From Clostridium sp. E02 (GTDB taxonomy: Bacteria > Bacillota > Clostridia > Lachnospirales > Lachnospiraceae), in assembly GCF_003833015.1 (NCBI RefSeq), contig NZ_RJLQ01000030.1:1-33674 (forward strand): a stretch of DNA of 33,674 nt, written 5' to 3'. The translations under genes and the position numbers were made by a program. The notes below the pieces were generated by a model, which did no database searches, was not told the origin of the DNA, and was given only the letters and a program-made list of their open reading frames with translations. Positions 19,645 through 27,694 of this stretch are shown here, in pieces. The stretch's first letter is position 1. Each line of letters opens with the position of its first letter.

Positions 19645-20499
19645 ACAATACCAGTTTATCCAGAAATATCATTCTAAATTTGGCGTTCGATGGTTATTGA
19701 AAAAGTTTCATATTTGTCCCAATGCTTACTACAATTACAAAAAGGATAAAAAACAAGAATATCGTAAAGAAAAGGCATATATTCAACGTATCATGGTTGC
19801 CAAGTACCATCGTGAGGAGGGCATACCAGGCTATTACATGATGCGTGATTATCTTGAAAACGAAAACGGAATCATTAGATCTGCACTTACCATTCATCAT
19901 TATATGAAGGAATTAGGGCTAAGATCAATTGTTCGAAGGAAAAAACCTGGGTACAAAAAAGGAGTTGCAAACAAAATATTTTCAAATCTATTAAATCGTG
20001 AATTTGATGTAAAAAAGCCGAATCTAATATGGTGTACAGATTTTACTTATATACCTCGTACAGATGGAACAAAAAGATATAATTGTACGATTCTAGATTT
20101 ATGTGGCAGAGAAGTAATAGCAACGCTTAACAGTAATCACATTGATGCACAATTGGCAATTGATACACTCCGAATTGCATTAGATCGTCGAAAACCAGCA
20201 AAGGGAATTATCTTGCATTCGGATCAAGGGTCGCAATATACATCGAAAAATTTTAATGAGTTTTGTGAAAAAAACATATTCAGCAAAGTATGAGTAAAGC
20301 GGGCTGTCCGTATGATAATGCAGTAATGGAACATTTTTATAATACGTTTTAAAAACGAATATCTAAACATTCATCGCTTCAAAACCAATGAAGCTTTAGA
20401 TCAAGGTGTTTATGATTTCGTTTATATAAAATATAATTACATAAGACCACACCGTTATAATGGAGGTCTTACACCTTATGCAGCACGATGTGCTGCGTA
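19645..20499 (+). pseudogene. IS3-family orfB transposase with two frameshifts
   Basis: Integrase-core transposase. D residues are visible in WCTDFTYI and LHSDQGSQY. The frame breaks near 20275 (extra A in a run of A) and again near 20350 (extra T), after which PYDNAVMEHFYNTF, KNEYLNIHRF and YNYIRPHRYNGGLTPYAAR follow in other frames. The transposase is therefore inactive. Confidence 0.82.
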
Positions 20500-20639
20500 G
20501 GGAATGAAACTATACACAGGTGTTACAAAAAAGCTTGACACCGTCAGAGATACGACGTCAGCCTTTCCTTATTAATACTATCATATATACCCTTAAAATT
20601 TCTGTATAGTTAATTATAGCCGATCCGCAAGTTTAATTT

Positions 20640-22385
20640 TCATCTTTTTATTTGCTGCTGTACAAACTTTCTGTATAGTTCATTACTACGTATTAATTCA
20701 TCGTGAGTACCCATTCCACTTATAGTTTTGTTTTCTAATACTATTATTTTTGCTGCATTTTTCACAGTTGACAAACGGTGAGCAATTACAAGAGTAGTAC
20801 GACCCACCATTAATTTATCTAATGATTTTTGTACCAATTTCTCAGATTCACTGTCTAAATGCGATGTTGCTTCATCCAATAAAAGTATTTCCGGGTTTCT
20901 AACCATTGCCCTTGCTATAGCAAGACGCTGACGCTCACCACCTGATAATTTAACCCCCTTATCTCCAATTTCTGTATTAATACCTTGTGGTAATGTTTCT
21001 ATAAGCATTCTTAGATTTGCATTATCAATTGCATTGTCAATATCTTCTTGTGTACATTTTTCAGTTCCATATGTGAGATTATAGCGTACAGTTCCGTACA
21101 TCATAGGAGAATCCTGAAAAACATATGCAATTTTCCTCCTCCATTCAAACAAATTAAAATTATTTATATTTTTCCCCTTATAATATATACTTCCTTGAGT
21201 AAGTTCATAAAACCTGTCAATAAGTGAAAATATCGTTGTTTTTCCTGCACCGCTTGGTCCAACAATACCTAAAATTTGTCCTTTAAAGGTTTCAAAACTT
21301 ATATTATTTAAAATTTGAGATTCTTTTCCATAACGAAAACTAACATTTGAAAAGCATAGTGAACAATCTAACGATATTGATTCTGAGTCTGTTATTTGAG
21401 GTTTATCTATAACACATTCGTCACTAACAGAAAAGATTTTATGCAAAGGTTGAAACGATCCTAAAAATTTTTGGTAACATGTAAAAAATTGCAATACTTC
21501 TTGAACGGGTTGTGTCAATCTAAACAAATAGCTTAGCGATGCTACAAATGCACCTGTGGTCAAAGTTCCGGTATTTATACGTAATCCACCATATCCAACA
21601 TTAATAATTAATAAAAGAATTACTAGCGTTTGAGATAAAGGATTAATTATTGCATTTATCTTTGCTTCTTTCATACGTAATTTTTTAATATTATCAATTG
21701 CTTGAATACCTAATTTATTTTCTGTACTTTCTGCGACAGAAGATTTTACCAAGCGAATTTCTGATAGTGTTCTATAAATATCACTCTGCCAAGAAGCATA
21801 CGTATCTTGTAACAATTTTGAAATTCCATATTCTTTACTTCCTAGTAATATACTAACTGAAACTGCCATTGGTACAGAGGTACACAAAAGTATAGCAAGT
21901 TTCCAATCTATTGTTAACATTATTGCAAATGTACCTACTACAGTAATTAAACTTGTAATAAAAGTTGCTAATCTTGAACTAATAAACTCTCTTATTGCCT
22001 GTGTATCGTTTGTTGTACGACTCATTAGATCGCCTATATTACTATTATCAAAAAAGGAAACTGGTAAATAAAGTAGTTTCGTCCAAAGTTTGCTTCTTAA
22101 TTTTTTTACAGTAGTTTCGCCCACGTTTTCTATAATAATAAAAGAAACTACACTTATAACCATTGATAATAACAAGAATATTCCAAGAATAAAAAACAGT
22201 TTGTAATCTATATTAGTAATATCTACGTTATCAATTACAATCATTGTGATATAAGGAATGAGAAGTGATATACCTGTATCTATTAGTAGCAAAAGCAATG
22301 CCACAAAAAGAATTATTTTAGGGGGAAGTAAGTTCCCATATTGTTTGTAAATATTGCTTATACAGACAGATTTATTTTTTTTCAT
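20640..22385 (-). CDS. ABC exporter (TMD-NBD half-transporter), likely lanthipeptide export
   Basis: 581 residues from the ATG at 22385 (ribosome site TAGGAGTG; upstream in-frame codons lack one). Six membrane spans in an ABC-exporter type I domain (about 20-310), then an ATPase with Walker A GPSGAGKTT, signature LSGGERQRLAIARAM, Walker B ILLLDEATS and H-loop IAHRLST. It acts as a homodimer. It has no N-terminal C39 peptidase domain, so it would not cut the precursor leaders itself. Its position at the end of the class III lanthipeptide cluster on the same strand suggests export of the peptides or immunity; a decayed IS (22567-23150) now separates it from the precursors. Confidence 0.85.
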   Translation of the reverse strand: MKKNKSVCISNIYKQYGNLLPPKIILFVALLLLLIDTGISLLIPYITMIVIDNVDITNIDYKLFFILGIFLLLSMVISVVSFIIIENVGETTVKKLRSKLWTKLLYLPVSFFDNSNIGDLMSRTTNDTQAIREFISSRLATFITSLITVVGTFAIMLTIDWKLAILLCTSVPMAVSVSILLGSKEYGISKLLQDTYASWQSDIYRTLSEIRLVKSSVAESTENKLGIQAIDNIKKLRMKEAKINAIINPLSQTLVILLLIINVGYGGLRINTGTLTTGAFVASLSYLFRLTQPVQEVLQFFTCYQKFLGSFQPLHKIFSVSDECVIDKPQITDSESISLDCSLCFSNVSFRYGKESQILNNISFETFKGQILGIVGPSGAGKTTIFSLIDRFYELTQGSIYYKGKNINNFNLFEWRRKIAYVFQDSPMMYGTVRYNLTYGTEKCTQEDIDNAIDNANLRMLIETLPQGINTEIGDKGVKLSGGERQRLAIARAMVRNPEILLLDEATSHLDSESEKLVQKSLDKLMVGRTTLVIAHRLSTVKNAAKIIVLENKTISGMGTHDELIRSNELYRKFVQQQIKR

Positions 22386-22415
22386 AAAAATCACTCCTAA
22401 CAAATTTATAGTGAG

Positions 22416-22444
22416 ATTATATACAACTAGCAACATTCTTTAAA
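22416..22444 (-). promoter_or_regulatory. Promoter of the ABC exporter gene
   Basis: Minus strand: TTTAAA (22444-22439), 17-bp spacer, TATAAT (22421-22416), 31 bp upstream of the ATG at 22385. The perfect -10 is the main support. Confidence 0.5.
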
Positions 22445-22566
22445 TATATTTTTTAGCTATTTAAAATTTATCATGTAATCCAATCTAAACGTCAATTTTG
22501 TAAGCTCTACAGGCAAATTAAGCGATTGCTACAAAGGATAATTAATCATATCACTTTTTTAAGCGT

Positions 22567-23150
22567 TGGATTGGATACAATTAACTAAAGATAAATTTTA
22601 AGGGTGCTAATAATAATAAAAACAAGAAAAGAATGATTCCCATGTCACCAAACAAAAAACCAAAATCACGTCGTTTATTTACACCCGAATTAAAACAATA
22701 AATTTTCAACCTATATCGAGCTTATCAGACTTCGCCAGGAAAACCAGCAGCGCCAATTTTAGAGCAAAAAAAAATGCAAATGCCCGCATATACTCTATGT
22801 TAGAAATGTATAGAATTCTAAGAATCACAAGAGGCACATTATTACGAGGCAGATGAACATGTAAGACGAATCTGAACTGACAGTAAAGACAATTGTTATA
22901 TTGCAGGAAAAAATAAAACATTAGACCAAATGATCAAGCATTTCAATCCGAAATAGAAATCTGAAAGATATACGAATATTTCAAGCGGATCATGTTAACA
23001 GAACCGTCAAGGGACACACATTTAGCAGTTTATATCTTTTCTAGATTAAATTAACTGAATGCAAATTAATTCAACAACTACTGGATTCATTCTTCACTAG
23101 GATATTCGCCACCGGTGAGGCATAGAGTGGTTACCCTTGTAGTTAAAATT
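22567..23150 (+). mobile_element. Decayed IS3-family element (copy 3)
   Basis: The left end TGGATTGGATACA...TTTTAAGGG matches the end of the intact copy (TGGATCGGCTACA...TTTTAAGGG). From 22642 it reads MSPNKKPKSRRLFTPELKQ then a stop, clearly orfA. Later pieces match orfB (TLLRG/YYEADEH near 22840; the C-terminal coding end at 23060-23135). It has many stops and deletions. Copies 1 and 3 share an extra ATTAACTA block near this end that the intact copy lacks. Confidence 0.75.
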
Positions 23151-23209
23151 TAACTTTTCATATTACGAATTAAAAGTTTTTTATATCGCTTTATTATTAT
23201 ACAAAAGGG

Positions 23210-23239
23210 GTTAGTGCTTCCCTTTTTGAAAGCACTAAC
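23210..23239 (-). terminator. Terminator of the precursor genes
   Basis: GTTAGTGCTT and AAGCACTAAC make a perfect 10-bp stem with a 10-nt loop; on the minus strand CCCCTTTTGT follows. It lies 62 bp after the A1 stop codon. Confidence 0.75.
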
Positions 23240-23301
23240 TCTTATGTAAATCATTTACTTCAACCATTTTTACGTGTTTGACATAATCAACTCAAACTAG
23301 A

Positions 23302-23421
23302 TTAGCAAGCAAACCAACTAGCATTGCTACTGTCCTTACAACTCACACTCTGATAAGATCCACCATGAAGATTAACTTCCTCATTTGCTGAAAGCGTTTG
23401 AAGATTGAGAACAACTTTCAT
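23302..23421 (-). CDS. Class III lanthipeptide precursor A1
   Basis: 39 residues, too short for routine gene calling. Ribosome site AAGGAGGTG 8 bp before ATG. Leader MKVVLNLQTLSANEEVNLHGG contains VLNLQ, fitting the Phi-x-x-L-Q recognition motif of class III leaders, and ends in Gly-Gly. Core SYQSVSCKDSSNASWFAC contains S22-x2-S25-x2-C28 and S32-x2-S35-x3-C39, the spacing from which LanKC enzymes make labionin or lanthionine. The SNAS start of the second ring recalls labyrinthopeptin. Nearly identical to A2 just upstream. Confidence 0.9.
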   Translation of the reverse strand: MKVVLNLQTLSANEEVNLHGGSYQSVSCKDSSNASWFAC

Positions 23422-23452
23422 ATTTTTCACCTCCTTCTTAAAACATTAATTA

Positions 23453-23572
23453 CTAGCAAGCGAACAGACTAGCATGACTACTGTCCTTGCAACTCACACT
23501 CTGATAAGATCCACCATGCAAATTAACTTCCTCATTTGCTGAGAGAGTTTGAAGATTTAAAACTGCTTTCAT
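23453..23572 (-). CDS. Class III lanthipeptide precursor A2
   Basis: 39 residues; ribosome site AAAGGAGGCG before ATG. The leader differs from A1 only at residue 3 (Ala for Val). Core SYQSVSCKDSSHASLFAC keeps both ring motifs and differs from A1 at two residues in the second ring (His for Asn, Leu for Trp). Sits 31 bp upstream of A1, in the same transcript. Two variants with the same first ring suggest a two-component pair or recent amplification. Confidence 0.9.
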   Translation of the reverse strand: MKAVLNLQTLSANEEVNLHGGSYQSVSCKDSSHASLFAC

Positions 23573-23709
23573 ATTATCGCCTCCTTTTTTTTAATATCTA
23601 TCTGGATGTATCGCAAGACACATAAACCAGCTCTAATCATAAATATTTTTCTGTACCAGCTAGATACATTTTAGAATTAATTTTAATATGTAAGTATATG
23701 CTATACAAA
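23573..23709. promoter_or_regulatory. Spacer with promoter for A2-A1
   Basis: Minus strand: TTGTAT (23708-23703), 17-bp spacer, TAAAAT (23685-23680), giving a transcript with a ~100-nt leader. The stretch also holds a partial palindrome CTGTACCAGCTAGATAC (23651-23667). No further precursor peptide is encoded here. Confidence 0.4.
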
Positions 23710-23832
23710 CTAGCAGAAAAAATAACTTGTATTACTATGGTCAGGGCTACATAAGATGCTCATCATAGAATCGGCCTTATTTTTATCTCTGGCCTTTAAA
23801 TCCATACTTTGTAACAAAAGTACTTTATTCAT
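23710..23832 (-). CDS. Class III lanthipeptide precursor A4
   Basis: 40 residues, hidden inside a longer open frame that overlaps the end of lanKC. The ATG at 23832 follows AAGGAG at a somewhat long 12 bp. Leader MNKVLLLQSMDLKARDKNKAD has VLLLQ, the same Phi-x-x-L-Q motif. The C-terminus has S22-x2-S25-x2-C28 and S33-x2-S36-x3-C40 (SMMSILC and SNTSYFFC), the same two-ring layout as A1-A3 with one more residue between the rings. It begins 59 bp after the lanKC stop. Sequence otherwise unlike A1/A2. Confidence 0.82.
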   Translation of the reverse strand: MNKVLLLQSMDLKARDKNKADSMMSILCSPDHSNTSYFFC

Positions 23833-23890
23833 GAATAAATACAACTCCTTCCTACTAACTGTTTTTGTTAATAAATTGCTGATAATATCA

Positions 23891-26473
23891 TTAGCAACGT
23901 AAAAATGGGCTTTTAGGTATAGGAAACCAAGATAAATATTTGTTCCGTCCAATATCATATAACGTTAAAAGAATACCTGCTGAACCTGTGTATAAATCGT
24001 GAGACAGTTTGTATCCATAGTCTCCTGCAATAAACAAATTGTTATCATCCTCGACAATATAATTATTTAAATGATGTAGCAACTTTAAAGTAATATCAGG
24101 TGCATTTGGATCACAACAATGTAGAATGTTATTCACAAGAATAAAGCTTCCAAACCCCCTAAATAACCCTCCATTATAGCACACCCTTGTCTTGTTCATT
24201 TTTAGAATATCTCTTAACTCTTCTATAAACATGTCTTGGGGAATAAATTCCTGTAACTGATGTATTGCAATTGCTATACCAACGCTTCCTCCTGCCAAAT
24301 AAGGCAATATACGGGATTTGTCATCTGTATGCAATACACCATGCTCATCTCTTATGCAATTATCAATATCTTTTTTAAGTGTTATAATAGCGTTATTTAA
24401 CCATTTTTTATTATTTGTTGCTCTGTACAATGCTGTAAAGAACATTGACACTCCAGCCCAACCATCAATAAGTCCCATTGTTATAAAATCATCATCAATT
24501 TTAATAATTTTGGCATCCTTCTGAAACGCCTTTTCTAACTGTTTCGCAATAGTAATACAGCATGGCAAAAGATCTGTAAATTCAGAATCTGAAGTAAGTG
24601 ATAATAATGCTAAACCCGTTCCTGCAAGCCCCGAAAGAATTGACACATCCGCAATCTCTTCCTTTTCTATGTTTATATTATTAATTACCTTTCTTGATAA
24701 TTGTTTATAGCCTAATTCATAAAGAACACATGCTACTCCTGCCTTGCCAGTAAAAAGACCATCATCTAAATTTTTTAAATATTTATGAGCACTATAACGT
24801 TCAACCCACTGACGAGCAACTTCTGGCAACTCTCCTGTACGTGATAAAGCCAGAACAATTCCAAATCCTCCCGTCATAACATTAAGTTTTCCTCCTTTTG
24901 AAACGTATTGCCTTATATCTCCTTGTAATATAATTTGAGATAATTTCAATTCTTCTACCATTGTTGCACGCATTTTCTCAATGGTCTTAGGCAATGTTAG
25001 ACGAATATTTTTTTCATAATAACTATTAGTAGGTTTATATTTCTCAGAAAAACCTTTTATTTTTTTTGCACATATATCTTCAACTTCTCTAATAGACTTA
25101 ATTATTTTTTTTCCATTATTATAGGAATTTTCTATCCACTTATCCAACTTATAATCAACTGCAGGGTCAATTTCATGTATATCACAAATAGGTAGATATA
25201 CTTGTCTGAAAATCCTCATTATTCCGAACCAATCAGCCTGTTCTTTTGTTTTAGCCAAAGAGGTCATAAATCCCATTGTACCCAGACCTGTTTTGCCAAT
25301 ATAAGGATCTCCCGCAGATTCTAAATCGATAAATTTAATGTTTAAATTTTTAGGATTAATCATTACATTTGTGAGTGAAATATCTCCCATAGCAATACCT
25401 GCATTGTGAATTGATTTTATAGCATTTAAAAGATTTTCTAAAATAATCATTGCTTTATTACCATAATTATTTATATCACCATTTCCTTCAATAAATGGAT
25501 AATTTTTTGCTATCCATGTGTTAAGGGTGTAACCTTCGATTTTTTCTTCAACTAAAAATATATGTTCCCATACTTGAAAATGATCTATGTATTGTACAAC
25601 AGACTCTAATCCAACCAACTTACGCAAAGCTTCAATTTCATTTTTTACTCGTTCAAATGCATACGTTCCATTAGAGTCTACAGCTGCACCAGGACGCCCT
25701 TCCTTGATAACAACTTCAATATTAGTTCTTTTATCTGTTGCTGAATAGACACCTCCACCATTACTAAAGTGTAACGCTTCAGTTATATTATAATTATCTA
25801 AAAGAGACGATTGTTGCTCATTTTTATTCTGCTCAGTCTCCATTATCTTAATAGCATTAGGTTCCTTTACAAAATTGGGTAATAAATAAGATGGTCCTCG
25901 TTCATCTACAATAAGCTCATCTTTATCATTCATTATAGCCAGTTTTTTTTGTCCATTTTCTATAAGATACATTTCTGCAAATCCACCATACCTAAAGTAA
26001 ACATTATTTTCTTTCCAACGTCTGTCACTTAGTATGTATGGGCCTTTAGGAATATTTTTTGTTGCCTCATTCAAAGCTTCAAGCAACTCCAAGAATTGCT
26101 CCTCAGATACAGGATATACTGTTATAAACTTACCCGAAGCTCCTCTATTTCCATATTTTGAATTTTTAATATTGAGTTCAATTTTGCTGCAAACAAATTT
26201 AAAATCAACTTCTTTTTTATAAAGTATAGATGCTACGATATTAAGAGCTTTTTGTGCATCTGGCGAGTTACAGCTTATATGTATCTTCCATCCTTGACGA
26301 GGAAGACGTGAACCCTTTCTTAAGCAATATCTCCAATGTTTTTCTTCATCCAATCTTTCCTCCCAACCATCAGGTAGTTGAGGAACTTTAAACATTGTTT
26401 TAAACATGTTTTTCTTTGACGGTTTATAATATTTCGAATTACCAAAAACGTACATCATATAGCGTGGATCCAT
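23891..26473 (-). CDS. lanKC: Class III lanthionine synthetase (LanKC)
   Basis: 860 residues from the ATG at 26473 (ribosome site AAGGTG; the GTG three codons upstream is less likely). Three domains: an N-terminal lyase/RamC-like region (about 1-215, with RLPRQGWKIHISCNSPDAQKAL); a Ser/Thr-kinase domain (about 225-490) with glycine loop GGGVYSA, VVIKEG lysine, MGDISLTNVMI (catalytic loop) and IDLESA (DFG position); and a cyclase domain (about 540-860) with LSGLAGTGLALL, LIDGWAGVSMF, YLAGGSVGIAIAI and CYNGGLFRGFG. The Cys-His-Gly zinc triad of LanC is not seen, as is normal for class III. It would phosphorylate and eliminate Ser, then cyclise onto Cys. Precursor genes lie on both sides. Confidence 0.95.
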   Translation of the reverse strand: MDPRYMMYVFGNSKYYKPSKKNMFKTMFKVPQLPDGWEERLDEEKHWRYCLRKGSRLPRQGWKIHISCNSPDAQKALNIVASILYKKEVDFKFVCSKIELNIKNSKYGNRGASGKFITVYPVSEEQFLELLEALNEATKNIPKGPYILSDRRWKENNVYFRYGGFAEMYLIENGQKKLAIMNDKDELIVDERGPSYLLPNFVKEPNAIKIMETEQNKNEQQSSLLDNYNITEALHFSNGGGVYSATDKRTNIEVVIKEGRPGAAVDSNGTYAFERVKNEIEALRKLVGLESVVQYIDHFQVWEHIFLVEEKIEGYTLNTWIAKNYPFIEGNGDINNYGNKAMIILENLLNAIKSIHNAGIAMGDISLTNVMINPKNLNIKFIDLESAGDPYIGKTGLGTMGFMTSLAKTKEQADWFGIMRIFRQVYLPICDIHEIDPAVDYKLDKWIENSYNNGKKIIKSIREVEDICAKKIKGFSEKYKPTNSYYEKNIRLTLPKTIEKMRATMVEELKLSQIILQGDIRQYVSKGGKLNVMTGGFGIVLALSRTGELPEVARQWVERYSAHKYLKNLDDGLFTGKAGVACVLYELGYKQLSRKVINNINIEKEEIADVSILSGLAGTGLALLSLTSDSEFTDLLPCCITIAKQLEKAFQKDAKIIKIDDDFITMGLIDGWAGVSMFFTALYRATNNKKWLNNAIITLKKDIDNCIRDEHGVLHTDDKSRILPYLAGGSVGIAIAIHQLQEFIPQDMFIEELRDILKMNKTRVCYNGGLFRGFGSFILVNNILHCCDPNAPDITLKLLHHLNNYIVEDDNNLFIAGDYGYKLSHDLYTGSAGILLTLYDIGRNKYLSWFPIPKSPFLRC

Positions 26474-26523
26474 AATTTTCACCTTCTGTTTAATTTAGTT
26501 TAATAAATTTAATTTAAATTTTA

Positions 26524-26649
26524 TTACTTTATAACGCACCAAAAAACACTAATAGTACTCTCTTTTTTGCATGATACACTTAAATTTGAAGCTGCTGCAG
26601 ATTCATAATTTTTTGCCTGCATAGTTTGAAGCTCTAATACACGTTTCAT
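26524..26649 (-). CDS. Class III lanthipeptide precursor A3
   Basis: 41 residues; ribosome site AAAAGGAGGGGG before ATG. Leader MKRVLELQTMQAKNYESAAA carries VLELQ, a textbook Phi-x-x-L-Q motif. The core (from about residue 21) has S21-x2-S24-x2-C27 (SNLSVSC) and S31-x2-S34-x3-C38 (STISVFWC) plus a VIK tail. It has no Gly-Gly, so leader removal must use another site. It lies between the protease stop (23 bp) and lanKC (50 bp), in one operon. Confidence 0.88.
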   Translation of the reverse strand: MKRVLELQTMQAKNYESAAASNLSVSCKKESTISVFWCVIK

Positions 26650-26672
26650 AATTACCCCCTCCTTTTAAATAG

Positions 26673-27368
26673 CTAATATTCTTTAATAATTACATCTGGT
26701 GAACCATTATGTACACCACACGCTATATGTAGTACGTTCTCAATAGTATTGCCCCAAAATGGACCCCACAGAATATCGTCGTGGTTTTTAAAGCTAAAAC
26801 TTGAAACAGCATTCTGCACAATTTTATTTTTATATATTGTTAACCATGGTCCTCCAGATATACCATTTTTTTTCTTGCACTCTATACCTTGAATAATTCT
26901 AGTATATTTCTCATGTTGTATTGCTTTTCCAATTACAGTTACTGGATCTGGTCTACTAAAAAATAGTTTAGTATTAAATCCTTTTATAGCATATTTAAGC
27001 CCATATTCAAGATTAAACCTAGTTTCTATTGAACACTCTATATATTTTTTATAATCAAAATCATTTTTATTAAGTAAAACAAAAGCTGTATCACATTCAA
27101 GAGCAGCATTTTCTATCCAGTTTTTATGAATATATGCTTTTGACATTCTATACTTCTTCTTATAGTTTTCTGTAAATAGTGAAAATATGACATTTTCATA
27201 ATAATATTTTCCATATGTATTATATATACAATGGGCAGCGGTTGCTATAAATACCATACCATTTGCTTTGATAAGACTTCCAGAAGCAATCTGGCGTTTT
27301 AAACCTGACCCAAATGTCACCAATACTAAACATTTATTATTAGAATTATATAATTCATCAATCAACAT
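26673..27368 (-). CDS. Trypsin/V8-like serine protease, candidate leader peptidase
   Basis: 231 residues from the ATG at 27368 (site AGAGGTG close upstream); an in-frame TTG at 27401 lacks a ribosome site. Chymotrypsin-fold triad is complete: His46 in IATAAHCIY, Asp93 in ECDTAFVLL, Ser171 in GISGGPW. No signal peptide, so cytoplasmic action is implied. It is the first gene of the lanthipeptide operon, 23 bp before A3. Class III clusters usually lack a dedicated peptidase and this exporter has no C39 domain, so this enzyme is the best candidate for removing the leaders. A role in immunity or turnover cannot be excluded. Confidence 0.85.
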   Translation of the reverse strand: MLIDELYNSNNKCLVLVTFGSGLKRQIASGSLIKANGMVFIATAAHCIYNTYGKYYYENVIFSLFTENYKKKYRMSKAYIHKNWIENAALECDTAFVLLNKNDFDYKKYIECSIETRFNLEYGLKYAIKGFNTKLFFSRPDPVTVIGKAIQHEKYTRIIQGIECKKKNGISGGPWLTIYKNKIVQNAVSSFSFKNHDDILWGPFWGNTIENVLHIACGVHNGSPDVIIKEY

Positions 27369-27401
27369 CCACACCTCTTCCGTCTTGCCTTTCCACTTCA
27401 A

Positions 27402-27690
27402 ATATTATTAACTTTTGCAATAATATCATTAAAAGGCAATAAAAAAGTCATATTGTAATATAATGTCAATTATATTGTAATTGAATGGCATAATATATAT
27501 ATATATATATATTTAAATATAGTTATATTTAATTGTTAAAATATGCTACTTCTACAAGCAATTTGTATGTAAGTGTATAATAAATTGATGATTAGCTACC
27601 CCATAGATTTTATTACTTAATTACAGCTAAGAAATACGAGCAAATAAAATATACAATGATAAACAATACCTACACATTATAAAATGTAAA
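27402..27690. other. AT-rich region upstream of the lanthipeptide operon
   Basis: No gene. The minus-strand hexamer TTGACA (27469-27464) is a candidate -35, sitting between two direct repeats TATTGTAAT (27451-27459 and 27473-27481, 22 bp apart); the -10 at the right distance is poor, as for an activator-dependent promoter. An (AT)n run lies at 27490-27513. Confidence 0.4.
27488..27513. repeat. AT dinucleotide microsatellite
   Basis: Uninterrupted alternating AT of about 24 bp upstream of the operon; such runs are prone to slip and can bend or melt DNA. Confidence 0.8.
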
Positions 27691-27694
27691 TAAA

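Larger units (their letters stand above)
19282..20546 (+). mobile_element. IS3-family (IS150-like) element inserted in copy 1
   Basis: Starts TGACG(T/G)TGT..., ends ...ACACCGTCA; ends are inverted repeats with a well-matched inner block GTAACACC (19302-19309; complement 20519-20526). A 3-bp target duplication GAG flanks it (19279-19281 and 20547-20549). Removing 1,265 bp plus one GAG rejoins the two halves of the older element. Confidence 0.8.
18600..20627 (-). mobile_element. Decayed IS3-family element (copy 1), interrupted by another IS
   Basis: The minus strand keeps broken pieces of the same orfA/orfB found intact at 28731-29863: MCRVLQIPNSTYYYERKAKNEYELTVNIIDIF (18769-18951) and the complement of orfA (18960-19270), with stops, a ~100-bp deletion near 18680 and frameshifts. 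The other end, TTTCCTTATTAATACTATCA...GCCGATCC, is found at 20563-20627, beyond the inserted element 19282-20546. Left limit is approximate. Confidence 0.75.

Noticed and set aside
23833-23958. 5' part of the 82-residue frame overlapping the end of lanKC
   Set aside because: It overlaps the synthetase in another frame and has no ribosome site; only the peptide from the ATG at 23832 has precursor features.
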